A DNA stretch of 64,000 nt, from the NCBI RefSeq assembly GCF_011008905.1, contig NZ_JAAIVI010000020.1, positions 124,001 to 188,000 of the forward strand, given 5' to 3'. Position 1 is the first letter of the stretch. Every line of letters begins with the position of its first letter. The position numbers and the translations under genes were made by a program. A model generated the notes under the pieces. It did not search any database, was not told the DNA's origin, and worked only from the letters and a program-made list of their open reading frames with translations. Positions 18,124-26,351 of this stretch are shown one piece after another. Source of the DNA: Wenzhouxiangella sp. XN201. Its GTDB lineage: Bacteria; Pseudomonadota; Gammaproteobacteria; Xanthomonadales; Wenzhouxiangellaceae.

Positions 18124-19523
18124 CGGACCGGTCGCTCAGCATCGCGGTGGTCGGCCACACCAACACCGGCAAGACTTCGCTGGTGCGCACGCTGACCCAC
18201 AACCGCGCCTTCGGTGACGTGCAGGATCGCGGCGGTACCACGCGCCGCGTCATGGCCGGCGACCTGGTGGCGGCCGACGGTTCGCGCATCGTGCTGTTCG
18301 ACTCCCCCGGTCTTGAAAATGCGCCTGAGCTGATTGAACGCCTTGATGATGAAGGGTCCGGTGATCGTCACGATGGCCCGCAGCGCGTACGGCGGTTGCT
18401 CGCCGATGACGACGCTCGCCGGCAGTTCGATCACGAAGCCCGCGTGCTCGAACTGATGCTCGAGGTCGACATCGCCCTGTACGTCATCGACGCGCGCGAA
18501 CCGGTGCTGGAAAAGTACCAGGACGAACTGGCCGTGCTGGGGCTGTGTGCGCGGCCGATCGTGGCCGTGCTCAATTTCGTCGCGGCAGCCGAAAGCCGTG
18601 AAGCCGAGTGGCGCGAGGCGCTGGCCCGGGTTGGCCTGCACACTGTGCTGGCTTTCGACGCGGCGGTGCGCGATGCGGCCACCGAGCGTCGCTTGTTCGA
18701 AAAGCTCAAGAGCCAGCTCGATGCGCACGCCGTGGTGATCGATGCCTGGCTGGCGCAGCGTGACAAGGAAGAACGACAGCGTCGGCACGCCGCGCTCGAG
18801 GCCATCGCCGCCATGCTGCTCGATGCCGCAGCCTGTGTACGCGAGATTCGCCGCGGCGACGAGGCCGAGCGGGAAAGTGCCCGGCGCTCCGTTCGCGATG
18901 CCATTCGCCAGCGTGAACGGGCTTGCCTGGAGACGATTCTCGAACTCTACCGCTTCGGCCAGGTTGACTTCGAGGACAGCGAGTTAGTTATCGACGATGC
19001 GCAATGGAAGGCCGACCCCTTTGATCCGGAAGCCCTGCGGCACTATGGCCTTAGCGCCTCGGGTTACGCGGCCGTTGGCGCGGGTGCCGGTGCCGTGGTC
19101 GATGTCGGAACCGGCGGACTGTCGCTCGGCCTGGGCACGTTGACCGGGGCCGCGTTGGGCGCCGGTACGGGCCTGGTACGCTCAGGCGGCTCGCGCCTGA
19201 TCAGCCGCTGGCGCGGTCGGGAGAGACTGCAGGTCGACGATGTCGTGCTCAAGCTGCTGATGGCGCGTTCGATCTCCCTGCTCGAGTCCCTGCTGCATCG
19301 CGGCCATGGCCACCCGGAAAGGATTCGGCTGGCACTGGGAAAACGACTGGAACGAAAGGGCCTGCCGCGCATGCTTCGCCGCGCGCGCTTCCATCCTGAA
19401 TGGTCGGGCCTGAATCAAGGCGCCGCCTCTGCCCGCGATGCCGCCCTGACCGAATTAGTCAACTCACTGGATGCGCTGGTTTTTATCGGTTCGACGGCGT
19501 ACAATGAAAGTCGCCTGTGGTAA
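18120..19523 (+). CDS. GTPase with DUF3482 domain
   Basis: This 467-residue protein starts with an Era/TrmE-like G domain: P-loop GHTNTGKTS (residues 12-20), a GGTT switch, and DSPG. The NKxD motif is not clear (VLNFVAAAES stands at that place), so nucleotide specificity may be relaxed. The C-terminal DUF3482 part has a glycine-rich hydrophobic stretch (GYAAVGAGAGAVVDVGTGG) that could insert into or contact membrane. It is translationally coupled to the DUF2868 gene upstream. Cellular role unknown. Confidence 0.82.
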   Translation: MTDRSLSIAVVGHTNTGKTSLVRTLTHNRAFGDVQDRGGTTRRVMAGDLVAADGSRIVLFDSPGLENAPELIERLDDEGSGDRHDGPQRVRRLLADDDARRQFDHEARVLELMLEVDIALYVIDAREPVLEKYQDELAVLGLCARPIVAVLNFVAAAESREAEWREALARVGLHTVLAFDAAVRDAATERRLFEKLKSQLDAHAVVIDAWLAQRDKEERQRRHAALEAIAAMLLDAAACVREIRRGDEAERESARRSVRDAIRQRERACLETILELYRFGQVDFEDSELVIDDAQWKADPFDPEALRHYGLSASGYAAVGAGAGAVVDVGTGGLSLGLGTLTGAALGAGTGLVRSGGSRLISRWRGRERLQVDDVVLKLLMARSISLLESLLHRGHGHPERIRLALGKRLERKGLPRMLRRARFHPEWSGLNQGAASARDAALTELVNSLDALVFIGSTAYNESRLW

Positions 19524-19639
19524 ATGGCGAATGCGAATTCAGTTGGATCCCTCCCGTTTTTGGTAGGCAGCCTGCGAAAATCCCATCCTCATCTACCCTG
19601 GGTATATTTCGTTTTTTGATTACATAGGTAGCAAGTATC

Positions 19640-19843
19640 ATGGCAACAGGTTCAGTCAAGTGGTTCAACGAAGCCAAGGGCTTCGGTTTCATCAGTCAGG
19701 ATGACGGTGGCAAGGACGTCTTCGTGCACTTCTCCGCCATCCAGGGCTCCGGCTTCAAGACGCTGGCCGAGGGACAGAAGGTGTCCTTCGACATCCAGGA
19801 CGGCCCCAAGGGTCCCCAGGCAGCCAACGTGCAGCCGGCCTGA
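19640..19843 (+). CDS. CspA-family cold-shock protein
   Basis: This 67-residue single cold-shock domain is nearly all OB fold, with RNP1 KGFGFI and RNP2 DVFVHF. Such proteins bind single-stranded RNA and DNA and melt mRNA structure. It is a monocistronic gene with a 116-base upstream region that is visibly AT-richer than its surroundings (likely promoter and leader) and a clear intrinsic terminator downstream. Whether it is cold-induced cannot be told from the sequence. Confidence 0.95.
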   Translation: MATGSVKWFNEAKGFGFISQDDGGKDVFVHFSAIQGSGFKTLAEGQKVSFDIQDGPKGPQAANVQPA

Positions 19844-19870
19844 AGCGAACCGCTTCACCCAAGATTGGCA

Positions 19871-19897
19871 AAACCCCGCTGCGGCGGGGTTTTTTTT
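19871..19897 (+). terminator. Intrinsic terminator of the cold-shock gene
   Basis: A stem CCCCGC/GCGGGG with a TGCG loop, extended by A-T pairs, is followed directly by a run of eight T residues. It lies 28 bases after the stop codon of the cold-shock gene. Confidence 0.92.
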
Positions 19898-19971
19898 GCC
19901 CGCACGGTGCGGCATGCAGACGGCGCGAATCTCGTGGATAATCGAACGGGCATTCGAGCGAGGAGAATCCG

Positions 19972-20568
19972 ATGTTCAATCCGGGCAAGACCATCGAGCT
20001 GGTCAGGGGCAGTCTGACAGAGCCTGCTGAAACCTGGCAGTCGTACCTGGGCGAAGACCCGGGCTGGCAGCGCACGGCCATGGAACTGACCGTACCGCTG
20101 GTGGTGGCCGCCATCGTGATCGGCTGGCTGCTGTCATTGATTTTCGGCGGCTACTTCTATTTCGGTTACGGCCGCGGCGTCATCCTCGGACTCATCTTCG
20201 GGCTGCTCAGCGCGGCGATCAGTGTGACCGTGCTCAGTTTCCTGGTGAGTTTTTTCGCCGACAAGTTCGGCGGCGAGTCGGATTTCGATCGCGCCTTTGC
20301 CGGCGTCTCTCTGGCCATCATCCCCGGCTGGATCGGCGCTGCCCTGAGCGGCATACCGTTCCTCGGCCCGCTGTTGCAACTGGCCGGCACGATCATCGGT
20401 CTGGTCTTTCTCTACAAGATCATCCCGCTGGCCGTGCGCGTGCCCGAGGACAAGCGCGTCGTGCATTTCGTGGTGGTTATCATCGCGGCCATCGTCGTGC
20501 AGCTGATCATCGGTCTGATACTCGGTGCCGGGACGATGGCCGGTAGCGCTGGAATGGGCCGGATGTAG
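19972..20568 (+). CDS. Yip1-family inner membrane protein
   Basis: This 198-residue protein has about five membrane helices and the bacterial YIP1-domain layout: a short soluble N-terminus (PGKTIELVRGSLTEPAETW) and then hydrophobic helices rich in glycine. GAGGAGAAT precedes the ATG. Function is not established for the bacterial family. It is convergent with the following lipoprotein gene, 5 bases away. Confidence 0.75.
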   Translation: MFNPGKTIELVRGSLTEPAETWQSYLGEDPGWQRTAMELTVPLVVAAIVIGWLLSLIFGGYFYFGYGRGVILGLIFGLLSAAISVTVLSFLVSFFADKFGGESDFDRAFAGVSLAIIPGWIGAALSGIPFLGPLLQLAGTIIGLVFLYKIIPLAVRVPEDKRVVHFVVVIIAAIVVQLIIGLILGAGTMAGSAGMGRM

Positions 20569-20573
20569 AAGGT

Positions 20574-21092
20574 TCAGGACGTCGGCTTCTCGTCGTCGTC
20601 CAGGGGTGGCTGGCTGCGCGCTTGCGGGCAGTGAAAGGGCTGGCCGTCGCGGCCGGCGTGATAGGCGTACTCGCGCTCGCCGGCCTTGAGCCGGATGTAG
20701 AAGCCCTCGACCAGGGCCTGGGTATACATCGCGCCTTCTTCGGGGCAGCCCAGGGCGCCGCTGCGCCAGGTGACCTTGCGCGCCTGGGCGATGGTGATGG
20801 CATCGGGTGCTACGCCTGAACGTTCGGCCAGGTCGCTACGGGCCGCTTTGATGGCCTCGGCCAGGTCGAGCGGATTTCCATTCGACGCATTCATGTCATC
20901 CTCCGGAGATTGCGACGGATCGGCGGGGGCGGGCTCATCGGTTGCTGGCTCCTCTGGCGCTTCGGCTGATTCACCGGCGCTTGCAACGGGCTCGTCGGGC
21001 ACCTCAATCGTATCTTCCGCCGAATCGTTCTGACAGGCTGCGAGCACAAGCAACGCGCCGGCCACCAGGAGGATCTGCAATGTGCTGCGCAT
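20574..21092 (-). CDS. Putative lipoprotein
   Basis: This 172-residue protein has a type II signal peptide with lipobox LAAC (cysteine at about residue 20). A long low-complexity linker rich in proline, glutamate, aspartate and serine follows, then a small C-terminal domain (WRSGALGCPEEGAMYTQALV to YHAGRDGQPFHCP) with two cysteines that may form a disulfide. The ATG at 21092 was chosen because the signal peptide starts there. Function not recognised; probably anchored in the outer membrane. Confidence 0.78.
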   Translation of the reverse strand: MRSTLQILLVAGALLVLAACQNDSAEDTIEVPDEPVASAGESAEAPEEPATDEPAPADPSQSPEDDMNASNGNPLDLAEAIKAARSDLAERSGVAPDAITIAQARKVTWRSGALGCPEEGAMYTQALVEGFYIRLKAGEREYAYHAGRDGQPFHCPQARSQPPLDDDEKPTS

Positions 21093-21166
21093 GGTTCGAC
21101 TCCAAGTTTTCAGACCGGCCTGATTATGGCATCGTGACGCCAGGCCTGCATCTCGACCCGCTTTGA

Positions 21167-21634
21167 TCACCAACGGTGATAGGCCGGGTGCCCCGGCTTG
21201 ACGGCCACGAACCGCCCCGTCGCCCGGTCGCAGACTTCGCCGCCGGCGCTGAGCTCGGCTTCGACACTGACGATGCCCTTCTCGTCGGTGTCGGTCACCC
21301 AGGCTTCCAGGTGCAGCGGGCCGTCCGAAGGGGTCGGCCTTCTGAGCTTGACGGCGTATTCCATCGTCACCGTGCACGGTGGCTTGTCCAGGTCCTGTGA
21401 TTGCATCAGGTGCCAGGCCGCGGTCCAGTTCATGTGGCAGTCGAGCAGCGAGCCGATGATGCCGCCGTTGATCACGCCGGGAAAGGCTTCGTGGTGCGGC
21501 TCGGGTTGCCAGTCGGCGACCACGCGCTCGCCCTGCGCGAAGGAGCGAATGCGCAGGCCTTTTTCATTGGACGGTCCGCAGCCGAAGCAGGCGTTGTGCG
21601 GGGCGTAGCGTTCCTGAAGGCAAGGTTCGTTCAT
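21167..21634 (-). CDS. PaaI-family hotdog thioesterase
   Basis: This 155-residue hotdog-fold protein has the PaaI-like core: CFGCGPSNEKGLRIR near the N-terminus, then VINGGIIGSLLDCHMNW, where an HGG-type catalytic region is replaced by NGG. It probably hydrolyses acyl-CoA thioesters; the substrate is unknown. Its ATG overlaps the end of the dienelactone hydrolase gene upstream (ATGA), so the two are cotranscribed. Confidence 0.82.
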   Translation of the reverse strand: MNEPCLQERYAPHNACFGCGPSNEKGLRIRSFAQGERVVADWQPEPHHEAFPGVINGGIIGSLLDCHMNWTAAWHLMQSQDLDKPPCTVTMEYAVKLRRPTPSDGPLHLEAWVTDTDEKGIVSVEAELSAGGEVCDRATGRFVAVKPGHPAYHRW

Positions 21635-22473
21635 TCTTCCTCCGCATCGTTCGTGTCGGGGCCGATGGTGCGATCGAGATAGGCGCGCAGGCGCTCCCAG
21701 GCATGGGCGGCGGCCGGGCGCGCATCGTGCGGATCGCGTTCGGTATACAGCCAGAAGCCGTGGTCGACGGCATCATAGATATGGACGTCGTTGTCGATGT
21801 CGGCCGCGCGCAACGCGGTGACGAAAGCCTCGACCTCGTCGACGGGAATACCCGTGTCCTCCTCGGCGAACGTGCCGTAGACCTCGTGGTCAATGTGACG
21901 CATTTGTTCGGGGTCGTCGATCAGTGAGCCGTAGAAGATGGCGGTACCGTCGTGTTCATCTCCGCCGAGCGCGTAGGACAGCGCCACGCCGCCGCCAAAG
22001 CACCAGCCGATGGTGGCGATGCGCCCGGTCGTCGGCGTATTGGCTTTCAGCCAGTCGACGGCGGCATCGAGGTTGTCGATGATGCGTTGCTCGTCGGCGC
22101 GCGCCTCGCGCATCAGCGCGATGTTTTCCTCGCGGTTCGAACCCGTACGGCCACGGTAGAGATCGGCGGCCAGCGCGATGTAGCCGTGTTCGGCGAAGGC
22201 GTCGGCGGTCTGGCGGATGCGATCGACCAGGCCGTTCCACTCGTGAATGAGGATCACGGCCGGGAAGGGGCCGTCGCCCTCGGGGACGGCGAGGTAGCCG
22301 CGCGTGGCCTCGTCTTCGGAGAAGTAGGCGATGTCGCGTCCACCCGGCTCGCCGGCCTGGCCGGAGATGGCGCGCATCATTACGTCCTCGGCCGGTCGCT
22401 CGCCGGCAGCGGCACTCAGCGCGAGCGTAAAGATCACCAGTCCGATCATCGTTTGCATCAACTTGCCGTACAT
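21631..22473 (-). CDS. Secreted dienelactone-hydrolase-family protein
   Basis: This 280-residue alpha/beta hydrolase has a signal peptide (ending SAAAG). The nucleophile elbow is GWCFGG, with cysteine as nucleophile as in dienelactone hydrolases. The aspartate (EEDTGIP) and histidine (AVDHGFW) of the triad are in the expected order. The oxyanion region HEWNG is present. Substrate unknown; export suggests action outside the cytoplasm. It is coupled to the downstream thioesterase gene. Confidence 0.87.
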   Translation of the reverse strand: MYGKLMQTMIGLVIFTLALSAAAGERPAEDVMMRAISGQAGEPGGRDIAYFSEDEATRGYLAVPEGDGPFPAVILIHEWNGLVDRIRQTADAFAEHGYIALAADLYRGRTGSNREENIALMREARADEQRIIDNLDAAVDWLKANTPTTGRIATIGWCFGGGVALSYALGGDEHDGTAIFYGSLIDDPEQMRHIDHEVYGTFAEEDTGIPVDEVEAFVTALRAADIDNDVHIYDAVDHGFWLYTERDPHDARPAAAHAWERLRAYLDRTIGPDTNDAEEE

Positions 22474-22520
22474 GGTCTGCCTCCTGCCGGATCGGCTCGA
22501 AGTCGAACCCTCCGGTCGCG

Positions 22521-25500
22521 TCAGTTGTTCACGGTATAGCTTAGATCAACACCGGTATCGCGTTCACCCGAGACCACCCGCACGCCCCAGCGCCGCGACA
22601 GTTCGTAACGGCCGGACAGGACGTTGCCGGTCTCGAACAGGCCCACCCCGTAACTGACGAACAGTTTCGGCAGCAGGTAGAAGCCGACGTTGAGCGCGCC
22701 CTGGCCGCCGGCGTGGTCGAAGTCCGAGCCGGTCACGACGTAGGCCAGGGCCTTCTCCTGACTGGTCGGCGGGTCGGTGTAGAGCTCGATTTCGGGATTG
22801 CGGGCGGTGCCGGAAATGTGTACGCCGGCCGCTTCGACTTCGGCATCGCCGAAGATGTCGCGCACCGCGCGGATGTCGAGGCGAGGATTGTCGATCGGCC
22901 GTCCGGTAAAGATCACCTCGCCGTCGCTGATCTCCAGGTTCTGGCCGTAGGTCTGGTAGTTGCCCTGGGGCAGACGGATGGTGCCGCGGCCATTGGGCAT
23001 CACGCTCTTGTCCCACAGCAGCTCCAGTTTGCCGGCCAGGCGGGTATCCAGGCCGGCTGCGACCAGGCTGGCGTCATCGCCCAGGTCGATACCGAGCCGG
23101 CCGCTGATGCGTCGGGTCGCCGCCGGCAGCGGGTCTTCCTCGTCCTCGATCTCGCCGAGAACTTCGACATCCGGTGACGGGTCGACGCGCTCGGCTGTGC
23201 CCGGTGGCATGCCAGCTTGCAGCCGGTCGATGAGGACATCGCCGTCGATCGTGAGCTGCCGCGGATCGGCGCGCAGACTGACTTGCGGACTGGCTTCGAG
23301 CTGCAGCCAGCCGGCATCGGCGAAGGTGAAGCGCTCGCCTTCGACCTGGCCTTCGATCTGCCAGCCTTCGGCCACCGACTGCGCGTTGGCCGTCAGTTCC
23401 AGCCGGCCTTCGCCCGATCGTGCGCTACCCGTGAGACGGGCCCGATCGACATCACCGGCCAGTTCGACCTGAACTTGTCCAACATCCAGGCCCAGGGGGG
23501 CATGAACGACCCGACCATCCACGATGGACAGCTGGCCCTCGATGGTGGGCTGGCCCAGAACACCGCCGACTTGCATGCGCCCGCTGGCGCGGCCCTCGAT
23601 CCGGTCGAACTCGGTGAGCAGGTGAGCGAATGCGCCGATATCGGGCAGATCCAGTTGCGCGTCGGCCTCGATGCGCGATTCGGCCAGGCGCTGCAGGTCG
23701 GCCACCTGGGCTTGCCCGGTCAGTTCCGTGCGGCCTTCGAGTCGGGCCGCCAGATCCACACGCACTCCGTTGTCCGACTCGGGCGTGAAACTTATTTCAA
23801 TGCCGTCGACGGCCAGCAGGTCGCGCTCGCTTTCAAGCGGCCGGAGTGCACCGCTGGCGAGCTCGAGATGACCTTCGAGCTGCGTGAGACCGGTTTCGTT
23901 CCAGCCGGCTTCGATCTGGCCGGACAGCGGTGAGGTCAGGGAAACGACCGGATCGAGTGGCAGCAGGAACAGGTCCATGGGGACGTCGACCAGACGCAGG
24001 CCGACCCGGCCCGTGCCGTTCGTCGACAGTTGATCCAGGCACAGGGCGGCGTTGCCGGCGGCTGCCGTGACCAGGCAACCGGCACCGATCCGGGTCGTGC
24101 CGGCTTCGAGAGCGATCGGCAGCGGTTCATCCAGCCGCCAGTCGCCGGCGATGGTCTCGCCCAGGTAGAGCCGCTCGAGCTGGCCCTGCCAGTTGCCGGG
24201 CTGTTCCAGGCAGCCGGGCAGGGCGCCGCTGCCGGCCAGGTCGATGCTGCCGCGCGATCCCGTGGTAGTCAGCACCAATTCGTGCTGGTCGCAGTCGCCG
24301 TCGAGCGACAGCTCGAACTGCTCAAGGCGTTCCCAGGGCCGAACATCGATATCGGAGGCCAGAAAATGCAGGGCGACGGTCGGTGAAGCCATCCAGCTCA
24401 GCTCGGCCTCGAGCCCCGCCTCGGCCAGGCGGTACTCCTGCCAGCTCAGGTCTTCGAACTCGCCTTCGAATGCGGTGCGCCCTTCGGACGGTTCGACCTG
24501 ACCGCTCAGCCGGGCGCGACCGCCCAGGTCCGGCCAGAGTTGCTCGAGCGCACCCGCGTCCAGCGTGAATTGCCAGGGCGCTTCGGCCTCTCCGCTCAGG
24601 CTCAGGCGATTGTCGCCGACCGTCAGGTCAAGATCGGCGCTTTGCGCGGTCTGTCCGGACAGGGCGAAGTTGCCGCTGCCGGAAACCGACTGGCCACGCA
24701 GCTGGCCGGCCAGGCTCTCGAGATTCACCCGGGCCTGCCAGAGCTGATCTCGCTCGAACGAAATCCGGGCCCGCCCGTCCAGGCGGCCGGGCAGGTCGGC
24801 GCGGAAGATCGCCGGGTCGAATTCGTTGAATGCCAGGGCCAGTTCGCCCCGCGGCGAAGGCGCCCAGCCGACCTGACCGTCGATGCGCATCGATCCGCCT
24901 TCGCTGCTTATCGAAAGTTCCTCGATGCTTGCCTGCGAGTCATTGCCGCTGATCCGCCCCTGAACGCGCGAGTCGGGCGCATTCGGGGTCTGCAACAGAG
25001 CGTCGAGCTGCAGGCGCCACTCGCTGATGCGCCCCTCCAGCTCGAGCCGGCCGGAGTCACTGGAAACGATGGGTTCGGCGTCGTCGGTCACCGGCGGCCA
25101 GGCGAACTGCTGCCACTCCAGGCTCACGTCGATCCGGTCGTTGGCCGGATCGATCAGCCCCTGGCCGCTGACGCTCAGGTCACCCGGGTCGGCCCGTAGT
25201 GCCAGGCTTTCGAGTTCGATCACGCCCTCGCGGGTCGATGCTGCCAACTCGCCGCTGATGCGTCCCTGGTTGGGCCATTCCGGATAGAGCGGCGTGAGGT
25301 CCAGGTTCTCGAATTGCACCCGGGCCTGGCTGGCCGGGGCGGATTCGCTCCAGTCCAGCTCCCCGCTGCCGGTGATTTGTCCGTCGAGGATGTCGGCCTC
25401 GAGCGTTTCGATCGTCAGGGCCTGCATGCTGCCGGACAGGGCCATCGACCACTCGCCCGGCGGGATGTCGGGCCCGGTCACCCGCGCACTCGATTGAGCG

Positions 25501-26351
25501 CGCCAGTCATTCGGATTGCCGTCGAGCGTGAGTACCAGGTCCTCGATTCGCAGCGGCAGCCCGGGCCAGCCGGCCAGCCCGCCGGTGATCTCGGCCTCGA
25601 CCGAGGGCGTCCCCGGCAGGCCGCGCAATCGACCGCGTCCTTCCACGGTGGCTGACGGGCCGCTGCTGGTCAGTACGAAATCGAGTGCGTCGAGGCGGCC
25701 TTCAAGATCGAGCCGGGCCGTCTGTTCGCTGTCGTCGTCCAGCCGCATTGTTGCGTTCACGCTCAAGTGGCCGCTGCCGCGCTGCGTCAACGCCCACTCG
25801 CCCTGTGCCGTGGCCTGCCCGGGATCGGCCACGATTTCGAAGCGTTCGAGTTCGAGTCGATCGCCGTAGCGGCCGGCCAGGGCCACACGCTCGATTTCCA
25901 GCGGTTCCTCACTGCCGTGGACGGTGATCTGTCGCAGTTCGACCTGCTCGACGATGACTTCCACCGGGCTGGCCAGGGCGGACAGGTCGAAAGGCTCGGC
26001 GGCGGGCTCGTCTGGGGCGTCTTCCCGGGGCAGGTGGACGTCGATGCCGCGACCGCGCAGGTGGCGCACGACCACGCGCGGTCCGGCGAACAGTTCGATA
26101 CGCGCGGCCAGTTCGATCGATTCGGCGTTCACGCGTGTGCCGGCATGGGCGAAGCGCAGACCTTCCAGGGTGATGCCCGAGGCCAGGCCGCCGGAGAGCG
26201 CGTCGTACTCGAGTTGCTCGACAGTTCCGGCCGCACGAGCCAGCGCCCAGCGTGCGCCGCTTTCGCTGCGCGTCAGCCACAGCCAGGCCGAACCGGCCAG
26301 CAGCAGGATGACGAGGACGGCGATGCCGGCAATGATCAGCCACTTCTTCAT
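22521..26351 (-). CDS. tamB: Translocation and assembly module subunit TamB
   Basis: This 1276-residue protein has one N-terminal membrane helix (IIAGIAVLVILLLAGSAWLW), a very long repetitive beta-rich region, and a C-terminal DUF490 domain (GTIRLPQGNYQTYGQNLEISDGEVIF to the end). TamB-type proteins bridge inner and outer membrane and support outer membrane protein insertion and lipid transport. The length is typical. Its start overlaps the tamA stop by 4 bases, giving the usual tamA-tamB operon. Confidence 0.93.
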   Translation of the reverse strand: MKKWLIIAGIAVLVILLLAGSAWLWLTRSESGARWALARAAGTVEQLEYDALSGGLASGITLEGLRFAHAGTRVNAESIELAARIELFAGPRVVVRHLRGRGIDVHLPREDAPDEPAAEPFDLSALASPVEVIVEQVELRQITVHGSEEPLEIERVALAGRYGDRLELERFEIVADPGQATAQGEWALTQRGSGHLSVNATMRLDDDSEQTARLDLEGRLDALDFVLTSSGPSATVEGRGRLRGLPGTPSVEAEITGGLAGWPGLPLRIEDLVLTLDGNPNDWRAQSSARVTGPDIPPGEWSMALSGSMQALTIETLEADILDGQITGSGELDWSESAPASQARVQFENLDLTPLYPEWPNQGRISGELAASTREGVIELESLALRADPGDLSVSGQGLIDPANDRIDVSLEWQQFAWPPVTDDAEPIVSSDSGRLELEGRISEWRLQLDALLQTPNAPDSRVQGRISGNDSQASIEELSISSEGGSMRIDGQVGWAPSPRGELALAFNEFDPAIFRADLPGRLDGRARISFERDQLWQARVNLESLAGQLRGQSVSGSGNFALSGQTAQSADLDLTVGDNRLSLSGEAEAPWQFTLDAGALEQLWPDLGGRARLSGQVEPSEGRTAFEGEFEDLSWQEYRLAEAGLEAELSWMASPTVALHFLASDIDVRPWERLEQFELSLDGDCDQHELVLTTTGSRGSIDLAGSGALPGCLEQPGNWQGQLERLYLGETIAGDWRLDEPLPIALEAGTTRIGAGCLVTAAAGNAALCLDQLSTNGTGRVGLRLVDVPMDLFLLPLDPVVSLTSPLSGQIEAGWNETGLTQLEGHLELASGALRPLESERDLLAVDGIEISFTPESDNGVRVDLAARLEGRTELTGQAQVADLQRLAESRIEADAQLDLPDIGAFAHLLTEFDRIEGRASGRMQVGGVLGQPTIEGQLSIVDGRVVHAPLGLDVGQVQVELAGDVDRARLTGSARSGEGRLELTANAQSVAEGWQIEGQVEGERFTFADAGWLQLEASPQVSLRADPRQLTIDGDVLIDRLQAGMPPGTAERVDPSPDVEVLGEIEDEEDPLPAATRRISGRLGIDLGDDASLVAAGLDTRLAGKLELLWDKSVMPNGRGTIRLPQGNYQTYGQNLEISDGEVIFTGRPIDNPRLDIRAVRDIFGDAEVEAAGVHISGTARNPEIELYTDPPTSQEKALAYVVTGSDFDHAGGQGALNVGFYLLPKLFVSYGVGLFETGNVLSGRYELSRRWGVRVVSGERDTGVDLSYTVNN

